Positions 44,641-57,329 of a stretch of 64,000 nt of DNA are shown here, piece after piece; position 1 is the first letter of the stretch; each line of letters starts with the position of its first letter. The position numbers and the translations under genes are program-made. The DNA is from Ursus arctos (lineage: Eukaryota; Chordata; Mammalia; Carnivora; Ursidae). The notes beneath the pieces were generated by a model. The model was given only the letters and a program-made list of their open reading frames with translations. It was not told the DNA's origin and did no database searches. The stretch covers positions 10,456,501 to 10,520,500 of the forward strand of contig NW_026622875.1 of the NCBI RefSeq assembly GCF_023065955.2, written 5' to 3'.

Positions 44641-46079
44641 CAACAAGTTTTTCTTGAATTATTATAATTGTTTGTGAAAATACAAAAATTTTGTCTCTTC
44701 CTAGTATAGTCTTTATTGTCTATTCTTGCCTATTCTTTATTGAAAAATATGGCTTAAGGAAACACCTTAAGCAAAACACCTTGTTGCCAATACAAATGAA
44801 TTCAGAAGTTTGAATAATCACAATGGAAGAAAAATAAAAAAGTCCAAGTGAAAATCAAGAGAAAGGCTGAATGATACCCTAAACCAAATTATGAATTACA
44901 CAGTCTTTGAGAATAATATTTTAATTCTAAAGATGCTTTTAAATAGGTTTAATTGGCTTATGCCTAGAGGTGATATTTAATTTTATATTTGAATATAAAA
45001 TGTCAAGAAAATAAGGTCTGGTATGGTCAAGGCAAGAAAAGGGACAAATGTCACCTATTCCACCCAACAACCATTTTATAGCCTTCTAGAATTGCAAAAC
45101 TCGATGTGGAGTTTCAAGGACTCATATATAATAAAATTTGCCTCCAAATTTTGGATGGTCCAGTCAGACAAAGACAGAGCAAGAAATTCAATACATCTGA
45201 ATTTCAATAGCATTAGTATTTCTACTTCACTTTCCACAAACATCAACAAATAGAAAGGTCTGAAAGTGTAACTCCCAGCTAAGGTCATACATCATCTCAG
45301 TTGTACTTAAAATAAACTTCAGGGATGCCATAACATTTTTTTAAAAAACCTAAACTAGAATTCCACTTTCATGTTAAAAATGGATATCATCTTTTAGATT
45401 TTGTGTTGAGGACTGGCAAATCCAACAGTGATTTGGGAATATAATAGGCAGGAAACCTAAAGACTCACACTGAAAATACTATATGTGATAAGACTTATTT
45501 GTAAATGAGAGGAATTTCATTGTTTGATTTCCTACAAATCACACTGTATATTGATCTCAATATTCTAGATGAGATCTGAATAACCAAAACAGGCACAAAA
45601 CTTATAATTATGAATAAATTTCAGTGATAGATAGCTATTAATATAAATGCTTTGATATACAGAATAACTCAAAGCTATTTCCACAGAGAAAAAGATCAGT
45701 ATAGCACTAAAGAGTAAATTATACACTTCTTCCTTCTTAAATATATGGATAAGTAATAAAATTCCTAATTAAATTAATTATTCCTTGTAGATTAGAAAAT
45801 AAAAAACAATGTATCAAACATTTTAAAATGTTAGAAGAAATTAAAGATGCACTAAGTAATTATCATAGAAGAATCATGCACCTAAAAATGTATGATGGAA
45901 AATTAGAGAAATGGCTGAAGTCTCTTGAAGTAGGTTAACATGACACAGAAGACTGAAAATTATTTACTATATAAGTAGAGTGACAGATAGAAAAGGAAAC
46001 TACTTTTAGTAACAATGAAATAAGGAATCAAAAGAGAAAAAAATGCTATTGGAAGCCATGAAAGTTTCTGGTGAGTAAT
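44641..46079. other. Unique AT-rich DNA, no gene seen
   Basis: No recognisable repeat. The overlapping opposite-strand ORFs at 45023-45253 and 45076-45288 lack motifs and look like chance. Confidence 0.5.
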
Positions 46080-46400
46080 TGAAATATATATTGCCTTACA
46101 AAGTACATGCCTTTGAATACAGAAATTCACATCTAGAACTTGATCTTAATTAAATTTGGGGTAAAATATGCAAATGTGTTTGAAGAAGGCTATTTACTAT
46201 TTATAAAGATGGAAACTGAAACTATACTTAGTTCCATCAATAGATGATTTATGCAACAAATTGTAGTATATACATATAATGGAATGTTGTCCTATCATTA
46301 AAAGTTACTCCAAGGTTTATATTTATTTATTTAAAATACATTTTCTACAATCATTATGACTTACTCTTTATAAAGAAATTATCAATTTTTAAAAAATGTA
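46080..46400 (+). mobile_element. Old L1/HAL1-type fragment
   Basis: AGTTCCATCAATAGATGATT, ATATACATATAATGGAATG and TTGTCCTATCATTAAAAGTT echo the end of ORF2 (tccatcaataga ... caatggaatactatgcagcc). Diverged. Confidence 0.55.
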
Positions 46401-46730
46401 CCATGAAAGAAATAGGCTAAGGTTAAACTGGATTAACTAAGTAGGTAGAACCACATGAAATAAAAGCGAGTAATAGATATAGAGCTCAGTAACATCTTAG
46501 ATGTAATTAATGAATATAAGCAACATGAGCTGTGCTGTAGTAGTAGAAGTAGTAATAGCCTACAAATCTGGTGAGTGATAAAGGCATGATTCAAACCTAG
46601 GCATTGTGGAGACTATATACTGAACTGCTTGCTATACATGCTGCTTCTCTGCAAATAGATATTCAATCAGTTTACTAGGAAATAAAACTATGCACCTAAA
46701 ATCACACAACTAGGCAAGAACTGAAAATTA
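46401..46730. other. Unique DNA, no gene seen
   Basis: There is a weak MIR-like GATTCAAACCTAGGCATTG near 46590, too short to call. Confidence 0.4.
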
Positions 46731-46917
46731 CTGGGGCTCCTGGGTGGCTCAGTCAGTTATGTGTCCAACTCTTGACTTCAGCTCAGGTCATGATCTCAAG
46801 GTTGGGAGATTGAGCCCCGGAATCAGGCTTCACTGGGCATGGAGCCTGTTTAAGATTCTCTCTCTCCCTCTGCACCCCGCCCCCTGCTCTCTCTCTCTCA
46901 AAGGAAAAAAAAAAAAA
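46731..46917 (+). mobile_element. Can-SINE, sense
   Basis: It has the head GGGGCTCCTGGGTGGCTCAG, B-box-like GGGAGATTGAGCCCCGG, a CT-rich body and an A-run of 15. AAGAACTGAAAATTA (46716-46730) and AAGAATTGAGAATTA (46918-46932) flank it with two mismatches, so it is old. Confidence 0.94.
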
Positions 46918-46932
46918 AAGAATTGAGAATTA

Positions 46933-47548
46933 TCAAGAGGAAAAAAAGCTGCTACATGAATATACAGATGAGTATATAGGAAGTAGGCTTGGAAATTAAA
47001 GTCATAGTAGATTAAGAAGTTGAAAGCAACTTTTGTAATTTATGAAAACAGAAATTAAGGTGATATGGATATAGAATCTAGTGGTAAACAAACAAACAAA
47101 ACAAGCAAAAACAAAACAACAACAACAAAAAACCTCACACCCCATGCAGGGATCTCTTCCCTAGGAATATTTGCAGTCAGCCAGCCCACTCTCCTGGGTA
47201 TTTTTGGTAAGTCAGTCCTATTTCACATACTCTTCCAATTCTAGCTGTAGAGTTCTAATTTTTGCAAGTTTCTTAAATTGAACAAAATCCCCTTTTCCAA
47301 CTTCTACACATTAAACCCAGGAGTGTCCTAAGAGGAAAATGTTCTATCTCTTCTATGCAATGGTACATAGTCATTGAAAATAACTATCTTGGGTATTTCA
47401 TTTTAGCTTCTTCTTCTCACAAAATATCTTTCCGTTTCTTTCATAAATACAACAACTGTTTAGTGAGTATATTCTATTCTCTAGGCTCTAAAGAAACAAA
47501 GTCAAAAAAGGAAGCTACTGTTTTTCAGTAACTTACACTCCAGAGTAG
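46933..47548. other. Unique DNA with an A-rich tract, no gene seen
   Basis: A CAAA-type simple tract lies at 47086-47135. No exon seen. Confidence 0.5.
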
Positions 47549-47597
47549 GAAAACATTATATGAAAGATATAATGAAAACATTATATGAAAGATATAA
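47549..47597 (+). repeat. 25-bp tandem duplication
   Basis: The unit GAAAACATTATATGAAAGAT plus ATAAT occurs at 47549-47573 and again at 47574-47597 without a mismatch over 24 bases. Confidence 0.9.
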
Positions 47598-48304
47598 ATG
47601 ACTGAAGATGCTCTTTGCTGCTAGGTCAGAACAGAGTGTAGTGGGAGTACAAAAGATAGAGTAACTAACCTTGACTCAGAGAAAGCCAAAAAAGCTTCAC
47701 AGTGAAGGTGAAATTTTAGCTGATGCTTAATTAATGAGCTTTTCTAGCAGACATGACACCAAGCACAAAGACTACAGTGGAAGAGTTTAATTTGTTTGTA
47801 GAACAGAAACTATTGTGCCTGGGAAGTCACCAGAAAAAAGAACGGTTAAAGAATGGGTTGAAGAGATAGAAAAAAGCAGATCATTGGGTCTTTTGGGCTG
47901 GAGCAAGGAATTTGGATCTTAGTCTATGAAGGGTCTGAGTGGGAAAAGGTGGTTTTCTGACGAACATTTTTAAATGAGCACTCTGGCAGATATGTAGAAC
48001 ATAGACTCCAAGGGAATGAATGGAAGTAGGGAGATCAGTTAGAGGATAATGCAGTCATGCAGCTGGAAAGGATGGTAGCTTGGTCCAGGCTGGGGGCAAA
48101 TGAAATCTAAGAGAAGTAACTAAATTCAAAAATTGTTCTAGAGGTAAAATTGACAGGACTTGCAAATGCATAAGGAAAGAAAGTAAAAAATCAAGATTTG
48201 TAAGAATTTGGCTTAAGCAATGGTGGTATCTTTCACTGAGATGAGAAAATTGAGGGTGGTACAATTTTGGAGAATAAAATCAAGACTCTGGTATTGAATA
48301 TGCC

Positions 48305-48306
<2 letters not shown>

Positions 48307-48356
<50 letters not shown>
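48307..48356 (+). repeat. (TG)25 microsatellite
   Basis: Fifty bases of uninterrupted TG, long enough to be highly variable in length and able to form Z-DNA. Confidence 0.98.
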
Positions 48357-48357
<1 letters not shown>

Positions 48358-48513
48358 TGTCTATCAGACATCCAAGTGTGGGTGTCAGGCATTAGAATTC
48401 TCAGAGAAAAGTTCTTGGATAAAGATATGAATTAGAGAGTATTGAAAGCATCAAACCAGAAAATATCATCTAGGGAAGGGAAGAAGACCAAAGACAAAGC
48501 TCTGCTTTCTACG

Positions 48514-49147
48514 TTTTTTTTTTTAAAAATTTTAATGTTTTTTAAATTATATCATGTTAGTCACCATACAGTACATCCCTGGTTTCTGCTGTAAAGTTTG
48601 ATAATTCATTAGTTGCGTATAACACCCAGTGCACCATGCAATACGTGCCCTCCTTACTACCCATCACCAGTCTATCCCATTCCCCCACCCCCTCCCCTCT
48701 GAAGCCCTCAGTTTGTTTCTCAGAGTCCATAGTCTCTCATGCTTCATTCCCCTTTCTGATTACCCCCCTTTTCTTTATTCCTTTCTTCCCCTACCGATCA
48801 CCCTAGTTCTTATGTTCCATAGATGAGAGAAATCATGTGATAATTGTCTTTCTCTGCTTGACTTATTTCACTTAGCATTATCTCCTCCAGTGCCGTCCAT
48901 GTTGCAGCAAATGTTGAGAACTCGTTCTTTCTGATAGCTGAGTAATATTCCATTGTATATATGGACCACAACTTCTTAATCCAGTCATCTGTTGAAGGGC
49001 ATCTTGGTTCCTTCCACGATTTAGCTATTGTGGACAATGCTGCTATGAACATTGGGGTGCATATGGCCCTTCTCTTCACTATGTCTGTATCTTTGGGGTA
49101 AATACCCAGTAGTGCTATGGCTGGGTCATAGGGTAGCTCAATTTTTA
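48514..49147 (-). mobile_element. L1-I: young antisense 5'-truncated carnivore L1
   Basis: On the minus strand it is the last part of ORF2, the G-rich 3' UTR and an A-tail. Flanks GCTTTCTACG (48504-48513) and GCTTTCTATG (49148-49157) form a 10-bp duplication with one mismatch. It matches the 3' end of L1-A closely over its whole length. Confidence 0.94.
48810..49147 (-). pseudogene. L1-I ORF2 C-terminus, frame intact
   Basis: About 110 codons run from LKIELPYDPAIALLGIYPKD through RRAICTPMFIAALST, YTMEYYSAIRKNE and MLSEISQAEKDNYHM to the stop after SLIYGT. There are no stops or shifts, so it shows the reading frame that L1-A lost. Upstream codons (MSSKHHRK, to 49172) come from flanking DNA. 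The fragment lacks endonuclease and RT and is not functional. Confidence 0.9.
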
Positions 49148-49440
49148 GCTTTCTATGGTGTTTAGAACTCAATTAGAGAGGAGGCATTCGCCAAAGGGCA
49201 TGAGAAGAAACGGATGTTAAGTACGAAGAAAACTGAAAGTGTGAAGTGTCACAAAAGACAAGAAAGGAGAGTGTTTCAAGAAGGTGGAAATAGTTGTGCC
49301 CAATACCACGAAGAAATAGAGAAATGGCTACTGGGTTTGTTAGGATGGGAGTTACCAGTAATCTTGACTGACTAGGGTAGAGTCAGTAAGGCAGACTCAT
49401 GCCCATTTAAAATAAAATAGGTGGGCCAGACAATGGAAAT

Positions 49441-49569
49441 GAAGTGATGGAGACAATGTGGATACCTCTGTGGGTAAATTTTGTAAATTCTTTCCTGAAA
49501 CTAGAAATCTATTCTCTATAATCTCTTAATCTACTACATTATATAGACTATCTCAGAAAAAAAAAGATG
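49441..49569. other. Unique DNA, no gene seen
   Basis: Nothing recognised. Confidence 0.45.
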
Positions 49570-50090
49570 CTAAGTTTAATATATTACCTGGCACATACTT
49601 GCACTGGATAGTCTTTGCCTTTTCAGATCAATTCTGCAGCCTTCTCTATTCTGCTCTGTACTCTGGCTTCAGCCAGGGTCTATTACATTCAGCTTTCTAG
49701 TTGGGTTTAGTGGATGGGAGACACCAGTAGGAGAGAGGGTAGAAGGGGGCAGAGAAGTTAGGGTTTTTATTCTCTGCATTTTGCCTGGTCGTCCAAGGTT
49801 TGGAAGTAGTTTTCTGTTGTACCTAAGGTCTCAGCAGGTGCTGAGATCTTGTACATACGGTCACTCACTGGCTTCCAGTAATAGCTACCTTTCCTTGTCC
49901 TTTCAAGCATAAGGAGGATAATGGCATCCTGCTATTTGCCAGCCTGTCCTTGGGTATTTCACTATTCTTGATTGATTCCTGCAGCCCTACCTACACTTTG
50001 TAAACAGCCCCATCACTCAAGTTTTTTCAATTGCCATTTGGAGTGTGCTATCTCTTTCCCACCAGGACACTGACTGATACAGACCTCAAA
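49570..50090. repeat. Possible ancient repeat, family unknown
   Basis: GGGAGACACCAGTAGGAGAG, GGCTTCCAGTAATAGCTACC, CACTTTGTAAACAGCCCCAT and TTTGGAGTGTGCTATCTCTT then CAGGACACTGACTGATACAG resemble a mammalian repeat ending in ...TGACTGATACAG that I recall but cannot name. No boundary evidence. Confidence 0.35.
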
Positions 50091-51675
50091 AAGGGTTTGT
50101 TGAAAGTATATGAACTATATTTTTCTTAGAGAACATGTACTTTATGAACATGGTCAAATATTTCAGCCTTTTCTGGAATAAGGCAGGGCAGTCAGGAATA
50201 ATGGGAAAAGCAGAGAAGAAAGAAAGGGAGGGAAAGAGAGGAAGACCAGTTACCTTCTTAGCCATTAGAATTTTTCACTCTGTCTTCAACTGAGTGAGCT
50301 GTCTCAATTTTCTCCAAGTCAATCCTGTTTTGGCACAAAAGCCAGCCTTTCAGGATGCAATCTCCAACATGTTAAACTCATCTCTCTTTCTGGGATTTCA
50401 GGTCCCTTTATTTTAAGTAGACTTAGATACATAATAGTGTGTTATATTCAGATAACACATTAAAGAATAAAATTTCCTTGGGTCCCTTGGTTGATAATAC
50501 AATATCTCAGCTCCCTAAGCCAGATGTATAATGCCAGGTATTTGGCTTCCTGACAAGAGGTTTTATATCAAGACAAGTCCTGAGAAAATTTCCCTGACTG
50601 ATTTAAATTCTCATGCTATAGCCACTGATCTCACTCACAAAATTTTGGGGGAGATAATTTTTTTCTCCAGTTGTTGAATTAATTAAAAGGATACAAGGAC
50701 TCTTTTGAGTATTTCCTTTCAGTAAGAAACCACGCTTTGTAGACAAAACTATTTAATTTTTGTCAGAGAAACAGAAAAGTTTCTAGGGTAAAAAATCTAT
50801 ATTGAAAAAGCCTAAAATATATTAAAGTCCTTCTGTGGTGGACATGCCACTTTGCCAGTCACATCTAGTTTCCCCTTAACCTATGTTTCCTTTTCCAATC
50901 TCAACATCAAAGAAATTCAGTTCAACAACACTAGATTTTCCCCCCCCAAAAAATACCCTTACATGAGCAACTCTTTAAAGGTATTATCCTAATTATCAAA
51001 AGCATCAGAAAGTTTTGTGTCCATAGCCTAGGAAACTAATTTTTAAAAGAAACTTTGGGTGAATGGGTTGGGGAAATAATTTCATCTATTATCTAGCTAG
51101 ATATTGTTATCTAGCATTCAATAACGATGTTCCTTTGGAGTAAGCTTTCATCAGAGATGTTCTCAGCCAGTACCAGAAATAGAGCATTTTCATTTGGAGG
51201 CTCCAAAATTGGACTTAGTACTTTAGAAATAGATATAGACAGATGCATTTGCCAGCACATTGGTTTTCCAAATAATTTCTGAGAAAGCTTTCAGGCCTCG
51301 TACCCTATTATCCAACTTTTATTTAGACTTTGGGGGATATTTGGGAGAGCAGCAGCAATGTGGAGGCTAACAACAAAAGAGGCATAGGAATTTTGCTTTG
51401 GTTGTGATTAGGCTGCCAGCATTCTGGCCATGGGTTGTACGAATTGCTGAAGAGACTTATCAGGACTAAAACAAAAAGATAAGTTGGTTTTACCAGTAAG
51501 AGTTTTTCTTCTGGAGCTCCAGGAATAAGTGACTATATGGGCTTATCTAATTTTCCTACAAAGTGTCTCACAAATGCCTTAAATTTGTGTTTTTAATAAA
51601 AAGAAAACTACCAATGAGTAACATTGTTCATCTCCTCCCCCATCCCAATTGCTTACAGGAGTAATGATTACTGGT
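50091..51675. other. Unique DNA, no gene seen
   Basis: No exon, repeat or RNA gene is recognised over about 1.6 kb. Confidence 0.5.
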
Positions 51676-52036
51676 TGTCTTAGTTCATTCAGGCTGCTGT
51701 AGCAAAATACCCCAGACTGGGTAGCTTTTACAAACAGAAATTTATTTCTCACAGTTCTGGATGCTGGAAGTCCAAGACAGAGTGCCAGGATGGTAACCTC
51801 TTCTGGGTTGTAGAGTGCCAAACTTTCTCTGTAAAATCACATAGTGGAAAGGACCAGAGAGTTCTGTGGGGAGATCTACTATAAAAACACTAATTCCATT
51901 TGTGACAGCCCACCTTCATGAGCTAACCACTTCCCAAAGACCCCACCTACTAATACCACCTCCTTTAGGGGTTAGGTTTCAACATATGAATTCTGTGGGT
52001 GTTGACAGAGGGGGGACACAAACATTCAGACAATAG
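51676..52036 (-). mobile_element. MLT1/MST-type LTR (ERVL-MaLR), antisense
   Basis: The plus strand reads TGTCTTAGTTCATTCAGGCT, CAAAATACCCCAGACTGGGT, AATTTATTTCTCACAGTTCT, GGATGCTGGAAGTCCAAGAC, CCCACCTACTAATACCACC and GGGACACAAACATTCAGACA, which is the reverse of a MaLR LTR from its polyadenylation region to its 5' end. The antisense AATAAA is visible as TTTATT. It is a solo LTR. Confidence 0.85.
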
Positions 52037-53597
52037 CTCTAGATACTCTATGATAGCGGATTAGAAAGAATATGCTGAACACATAGGGAAAGGAATGAAT
52101 GAGAGACTAAGAAGAAAAAAACATTAACAGGTCACAATTAATAGTATTTAAATTACTATACAAATATTTATATATATTTTTCTCTTCCACAGCCTCTCCT
52201 TCAAATGGTTGCCATGTAAACTGTGAGTTTTAGAAGACTGAAGCCCTTGAGATTCAGTGTTTATTGGTTAAAACTATGCATTTTAGTCATTTGATTAAGG
52301 ATAGTGCTAAACTCATTCAAATAGCAGCTGGCAATTGTCCTTGGAGTCACTGTCCTTGTAGTCACTGGTTAGAGAAACCTGCAAAAGTAAGCCCTGAAAG
52401 ATTAATAGAAGTAGACAATTCCTCAGCGATTATGGTACAATAGCTACAATACTTTTTTTCTATATTTGAATGAAAGAATCGTAATAAGTCAAGGATGGAA
52501 TTTGAGTCTTGCACAGAGTTATCAAAATATGTTTGTGTGTTTGTGTGTGTGTACATACATATAAAAACAGAAAAAAAATCATTCCAGAAGTTTGGAATCA
52601 AAAGGAAGAGTTATAATGGGACAACATCATGAGATTAAAATAAATTCTATTTTTTAATGTTCACAAATGAGTCTTTGGGTCTTACTTTAATCACTAACTG
52701 AGATTTAAAATGTGAATTATCTTTAATTCCACTGCTATACTAATTTACCAAGGGACAAATTCCTAAATTATACTATTTTCCTCTTTTATTTTGTGCAGAC
52801 AGCATCTGTCCAAGTTCTACTGCTCTGCAGACGGAGCACTCTCCAATCTACCAACCTTTCCTGTGCAACCCACAGGCCTCTGCCTGAGTTGAAACTTTAA
52901 TCACAGAAGCAAGTATTCTTAGAACCTCAAGGACATGAAATGGCATCTGAATCAACCCAGGGTAGAAATTCCCTGTAGATTAGAGCATCCCTGACTGCCA
53001 GCCACCTTGTCTCAGCAGAAACAGTTGTAACTAAAGGAGTGAAAGAGCAAGATCTAGTTTACCTGTGGCTTGCTAACTGGATGACTATGAAATAATCACT
53101 TGATTTTTTGTCAATGAAATATAAACCAATGCCTATTTACATAGACTTTTGTGTAAAAACTCTTTATAACCTCTAAAATACTACAAAATGTGCTATTATA
53201 ATTTAATTCTTTATTATTTCACAGGTCAAAACCTATTCCATTTACATTTATCTCTGGTTATAAGTTTTCTTTCCTCCTTAAAAAGGGTCAAAGGTGTTTC
53301 CCTAAGGTTCCTCCTTGAACAACACAGAAGAATCTGCTGGTATTGTTGCCCCTGAATGTCATGAGAAATAAATGGATAGGTCAGTAAGGTCAGGCATAAC
53401 TACAACATCAGTAAGGAACAATATTAGATAATTACAAGCTGTTCAATTATTTCAAAATCTTGATGGAATATTACATATTGTACCAATATGTATCTCTTAG
53501 TTTCTGAGTTCTTCCAGCCAAGGCCTACACCTTTAAGATTAAGTACACAAATCTGAGGTATGGAATAATAAATATGGAATAATAAAATTTCTGCTTT
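52037..53597. other. Unique DNA, no gene seen
   Basis: A short TG-rich run (TTTGTGTGTTTGTGTGTGTG) lies near 52530. No exon or named repeat is recognised. Confidence 0.5.
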
Positions 53598-53610
53598 AAA
53601 AGGAGCCCAG

Positions 53611-53764
53611 GGGCTCCTGGGTGGCTCAGTCAGTTGAGTGTCTGACTCTTAATCTCAGGTCTTGATCTCAGGGTGGTGAGTTCAGACCCCATGTTTGGCT
53701 CCATGCTAGGTGTGGAGCCTACTTAAAAATAAAAATAAAAATAACAAATAACAAATAAATAAAT
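53611..53764 (+). mobile_element. Can-SINE, sense, short-body type, perfect duplication
   Basis: It has the head GGGCTCCTGGGTGGCTCAGT, GTCTGACTCTTAATCTCAGG, AGTTCAGACCCCATG, and GGAGCCTACTTAAAAATAAA with no CT-rich body. AAAAGGAGCCCAG is identical at 53598-53610 and 53765-53777. Confidence 0.95.
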
Positions 53765-53777
53765 AAAAGGAGCCCAG

Positions 53778-56700
53778 GCAGCTAAATCTTGGACTGATCT
53801 GTTGAGGGCTGCTCAAGCTCCACAATATTCTATTTTTCATAATATTAGGACCCACATATGGTAGACACTTCTTTCTGATCTCATATTCTTTATTGGCTGC
53901 AATAAACCAGTTTGGTAGACTTTTACTTGCAGACTGGTGGTGATTTTCTTACACCAAACTTCAAATCCTGGCACTCCAATTAGCTGCGTGTATATACGGC
54001 TTCCTCCATAAGGCCTTTCCCATTCTACATCTCTATGTTCACCTCTCCCTGCACTCCCACACCAGGATTTTCATCTCTGTTATAGCACAGGTATTCTGTC
54101 TTACACTGTGGTAAGCCATTTTCTTTCCTAATGAGTCATAAACTCCTTAGATGGTTGATAATGTGATAAATGGATGAGGTATAGAATGAAGGAATCATTT
54201 CAATAAATGGCAATAGAAAGAATACTCTTTTTCCCTCTGTTGTGTAATACTTTAAATATTTTCTGTGTTCTCTAAATAGGATAATATTTCTGATCCTATT
54301 GATCAATCAAGAAGTCTAAATTTATTATCACTTAAAATTTTAATATAATATTTCAGAACGAATTCAAGCTCATAGAAGTTTTACATGAAGAAGCAATCAA
54401 GATGCTCATAGTTGAAAAGTGGGCTTTGTTTCCAGAAATGGCCTGTTGTTGAAGAGATATAGCTTAGTGCCACATTTATCAGTCAGAAGTTATAAAAATC
54501 CATAAGATAAATAAAATGAATATTCCTGGACTAATTTAATTAAAGATTTAGAGAAAAAAAATCATGTTTATAATCAAATAAATATGGAGAGATTATATTT
54601 ATATATAATTTATAATGAAATAAAGATGGATAATAGGAAATTTCACATTTTTAAAATATGAAACATAAAAATATTACAACTATGACAATCCCTTCAGACT
54701 AACCTTCCTGCCCCTGGGGTCTTTGTTCATTCTGTGTTGTTAGGAGAACTTTGGTAGAAAATTGTAGTCTATAAAGGGAATGAAAACAGTTGTAAGAGCA
54801 AATGAATGACAAGTAATTTGTACATCCAAGCAAGCTGATACACTATGTAATTACACAAAAGATTATCTTACTTGCCTTTCTCATCAGTTTGTTGTCTTTC
54901 CTGAATTTAAACCTGGGATCAATTTATTCCATAGATACATTTTCCCTCACTATGAAGCAGGCACTGACCACGCAATGAAAGTACAAAGACAAATGTGACA
55001 CGGCTGCTTGCCTGAAGGAGTTTCTGATGAGTCAGTGGGAATGGACATTCGTCCAGTGGCACAGGGGTTATGATACAGTGAGCCCTAAGAAAGAGGGCAG
55101 TCAGGATAGTCTTCCAGAAGCAAATATCTATGCATTATACCTTGGGATTTTAAAATTGAGCAAATTAAAGAGAGCATGAATTCTAAGGTAAGCCCCAGAG
55201 AAATCTTTTCTGAATTCCTAGCATGTTTTGTGTATAAATATTCAACAGTTAATCTGCTGCAGATAGGATTCTGTAAATAAATTCAGACATGACCTTCATT
55301 TGCTTTGTGCTCTGGCAAGAGTAACAAAGCTCCTATAGCCACTGAGAGCTCCTGGTTCCATTATAACAACAATATAGAAAAGCCACAGACCACGGAGAAA
55401 AGATTTTGAATACCTTAATACTTCTTTTGAAGCCATGGCAACCATGAAACAGTTGTAGAAATAAAAAGTTTTGAATTCTTGACATATTTTTAAAAAACTC
55501 TAGTGTTCTAGATTTGCACATACTTAATATTACACTTAAGACATTATGAATCTGAAGTGGTCAAAGGCCCCTTTGTCAAGGATTCACTGAATAATTTCAA
55601 GTTGAATAGAAATTTTTTAATGCTTTAAAGTATTTACAATACTTCGCAAAAAACCATTAGCCATTCAGACATTGAGTAATGTCACGGGCTTTTGTAGATT
55701 TTCTTCCATATCTTAATATGAGCTGTGAGCAAGACAAATCACTACATTAGTGAAAAGATTTTTATTTCACTGAAAATAATACCTGGATTTTTCAGACTTT
55801 AATTTTTACAGACCATGGCCAATGGCCTCAAAACAGCACCTAGGTCACTGAAAAACATTTCACTAATCTATTTAGAAGCATCAGTATTATCTTTTCATGA
55901 TTGAAACTAAAAAATGAAATAAATTTCCTTTTTGTACAAGTTTTTTCTAGGATTTAATACCACAGTGTCTAATATTAGTTCAGTGACCTTTCTTGTTATA
56001 TTTATTCACAATGAAGGAGGATAAGAGTGAATTCTTAAACAGAATAAAAAGACAGAATTCATTTATCTTTAAAAAAAGAAAAGAAAAACACATATTTGTC
56101 TTTAGTTTTCTTATCATGAACAGCCAAAATGTGTGCATGTCATTTAGCTCCATAATGAAATTATATATTGCTCAGACCACTCTGTACAAAGATTTTATTA
56201 TTATTAATGATTTTGACATCACAAAGACTAATGTATTATTACTGAAAATCAATTGCTTAAAATAAGTTTTGAAAATGATTCAGTTGAAAGATAATTGAGC
56301 TGCATCTAAACAAAATGTTTCAGCTCCAGTGAAGCATGAATCATAATTTTTAAGTAAAAATGTATGTTTTTACATTTTTCACATACTCTCTAATAAGATC
56401 AGCATTAAAAATGAATGAGTGCAAGTTCCATCTCTATACCCAGTACTGACAAACACTGAGAAATTTAGGTTTTTATGTCATCACGTTCATAGGAACTTTC
56501 CAAATCTTAACTACAGCAACATTGCATCTGCTGATTTCCTTGTAAGCACGAGCCACTAGGGACATTGTTTGCTATAGATAGATGGCTCAAACCGTATCCA
56601 TATATAAGTTGTTGGTCATGAACTAAGTCTATCACAAAGCTTGAGAACAGAATCAATTCAAGATGGATGCCCTCCTGAGCAGAGTCTCCTAAATTATGAA

Positions 56701-56796
56701 TTCCTGGCAGGGAGGATCAATATTACCTTCTTTGTTGAATCCTCAGTGCCTGGCACATAGTTACAATGAATAGATTTTGTAGAATAAAACTTCACT
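53778..56796. other. Mostly unique AT-rich DNA, no gene seen
   Basis: A weak L2/MIR-like stretch lies at 54945-55115 (AAGCAGGCACTGACCACGC, CTGAAGGAGTTTCTGATGAG). Otherwise nothing recognised, and no ORF longer than 90 codons. Confidence 0.45.
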
Positions 56797-56872
56797 TACC
56801 ATTGGTTAGCCATATCAACATGAAATATGAAGAATACCATTGGTTAGCCATATCAACATGAAATAAGAAGAA
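56797..56872 (+). repeat. 38-bp tandem duplication
   Basis: TACCATTGGTTAGCCATATC plus AACATGAAATA and GAAGAA occurs at 56797-56834 and again at 56835-56872 with one difference (T versus A). Recent slippage or repair event. Confidence 0.95.
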
Positions 56873-57329
56873 ATATAAACTTAAGGTAACTGCTGCCAGT
56901 TCTGTCCTTCCTCTGATTTCTACAGCACTTGTCTAAAAAGCACAGATGGAACTGCACTGCCTTAAATGAGATAATTTTTTCTCTCTTTTCTTCTCTTTCT
57001 TTTTAAATTTGATATATGCCATTCTTTAAACAGGCTTTAAACACCCAGAGAACAAGAACCCTGTCATATGTTTCTTTCTATTCCCAAACAATCTTGTAAA
57101 ACAAAAAGTTCAAGAAAATTCAGATAAAAAATAATGTTCTATTTTCTTCCTGAAGTAGACTTATTCTTTTATGATCTTCATAGTTTTATCAATCTTTTTG
57201 ACAACCTACAATAAGGGCAATCTATTAACTAAATGTACTGAATCCACATGTATATTAAGATTAATAAAGTTCTGATCATTTTAAAGATATTTGGCATAGA
57301 AAGAGCATTTTCAAGAGCAAATTCTTGTA
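56873..57329. other. Unique DNA, no gene seen
   Basis: Nothing recognised. Confidence 0.5.

Larger units (their letters stand above)
47598..49440 (+). repeat. Unassigned ancient repeat block, interrupted by a (TG)n and an L1
   Basis: GAGCACTCTGGCAGATATGT, GGGAGATCAGTTAGAGGATA, GATGGTAGCTTGGTCCAGGC, GGTAAAATTGACAGGACTTG, CTTTCACTGAGATGAGAAAA, CATCCAAGTGTGGGTGTCAG and GAGAGTGTTTCAAGAAGGTG run in the order of a mammal-wide repeat I recall but cannot name. The L1 at 48514-49147 splits it and the order resumes afterwards. Confidence 0.45.
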
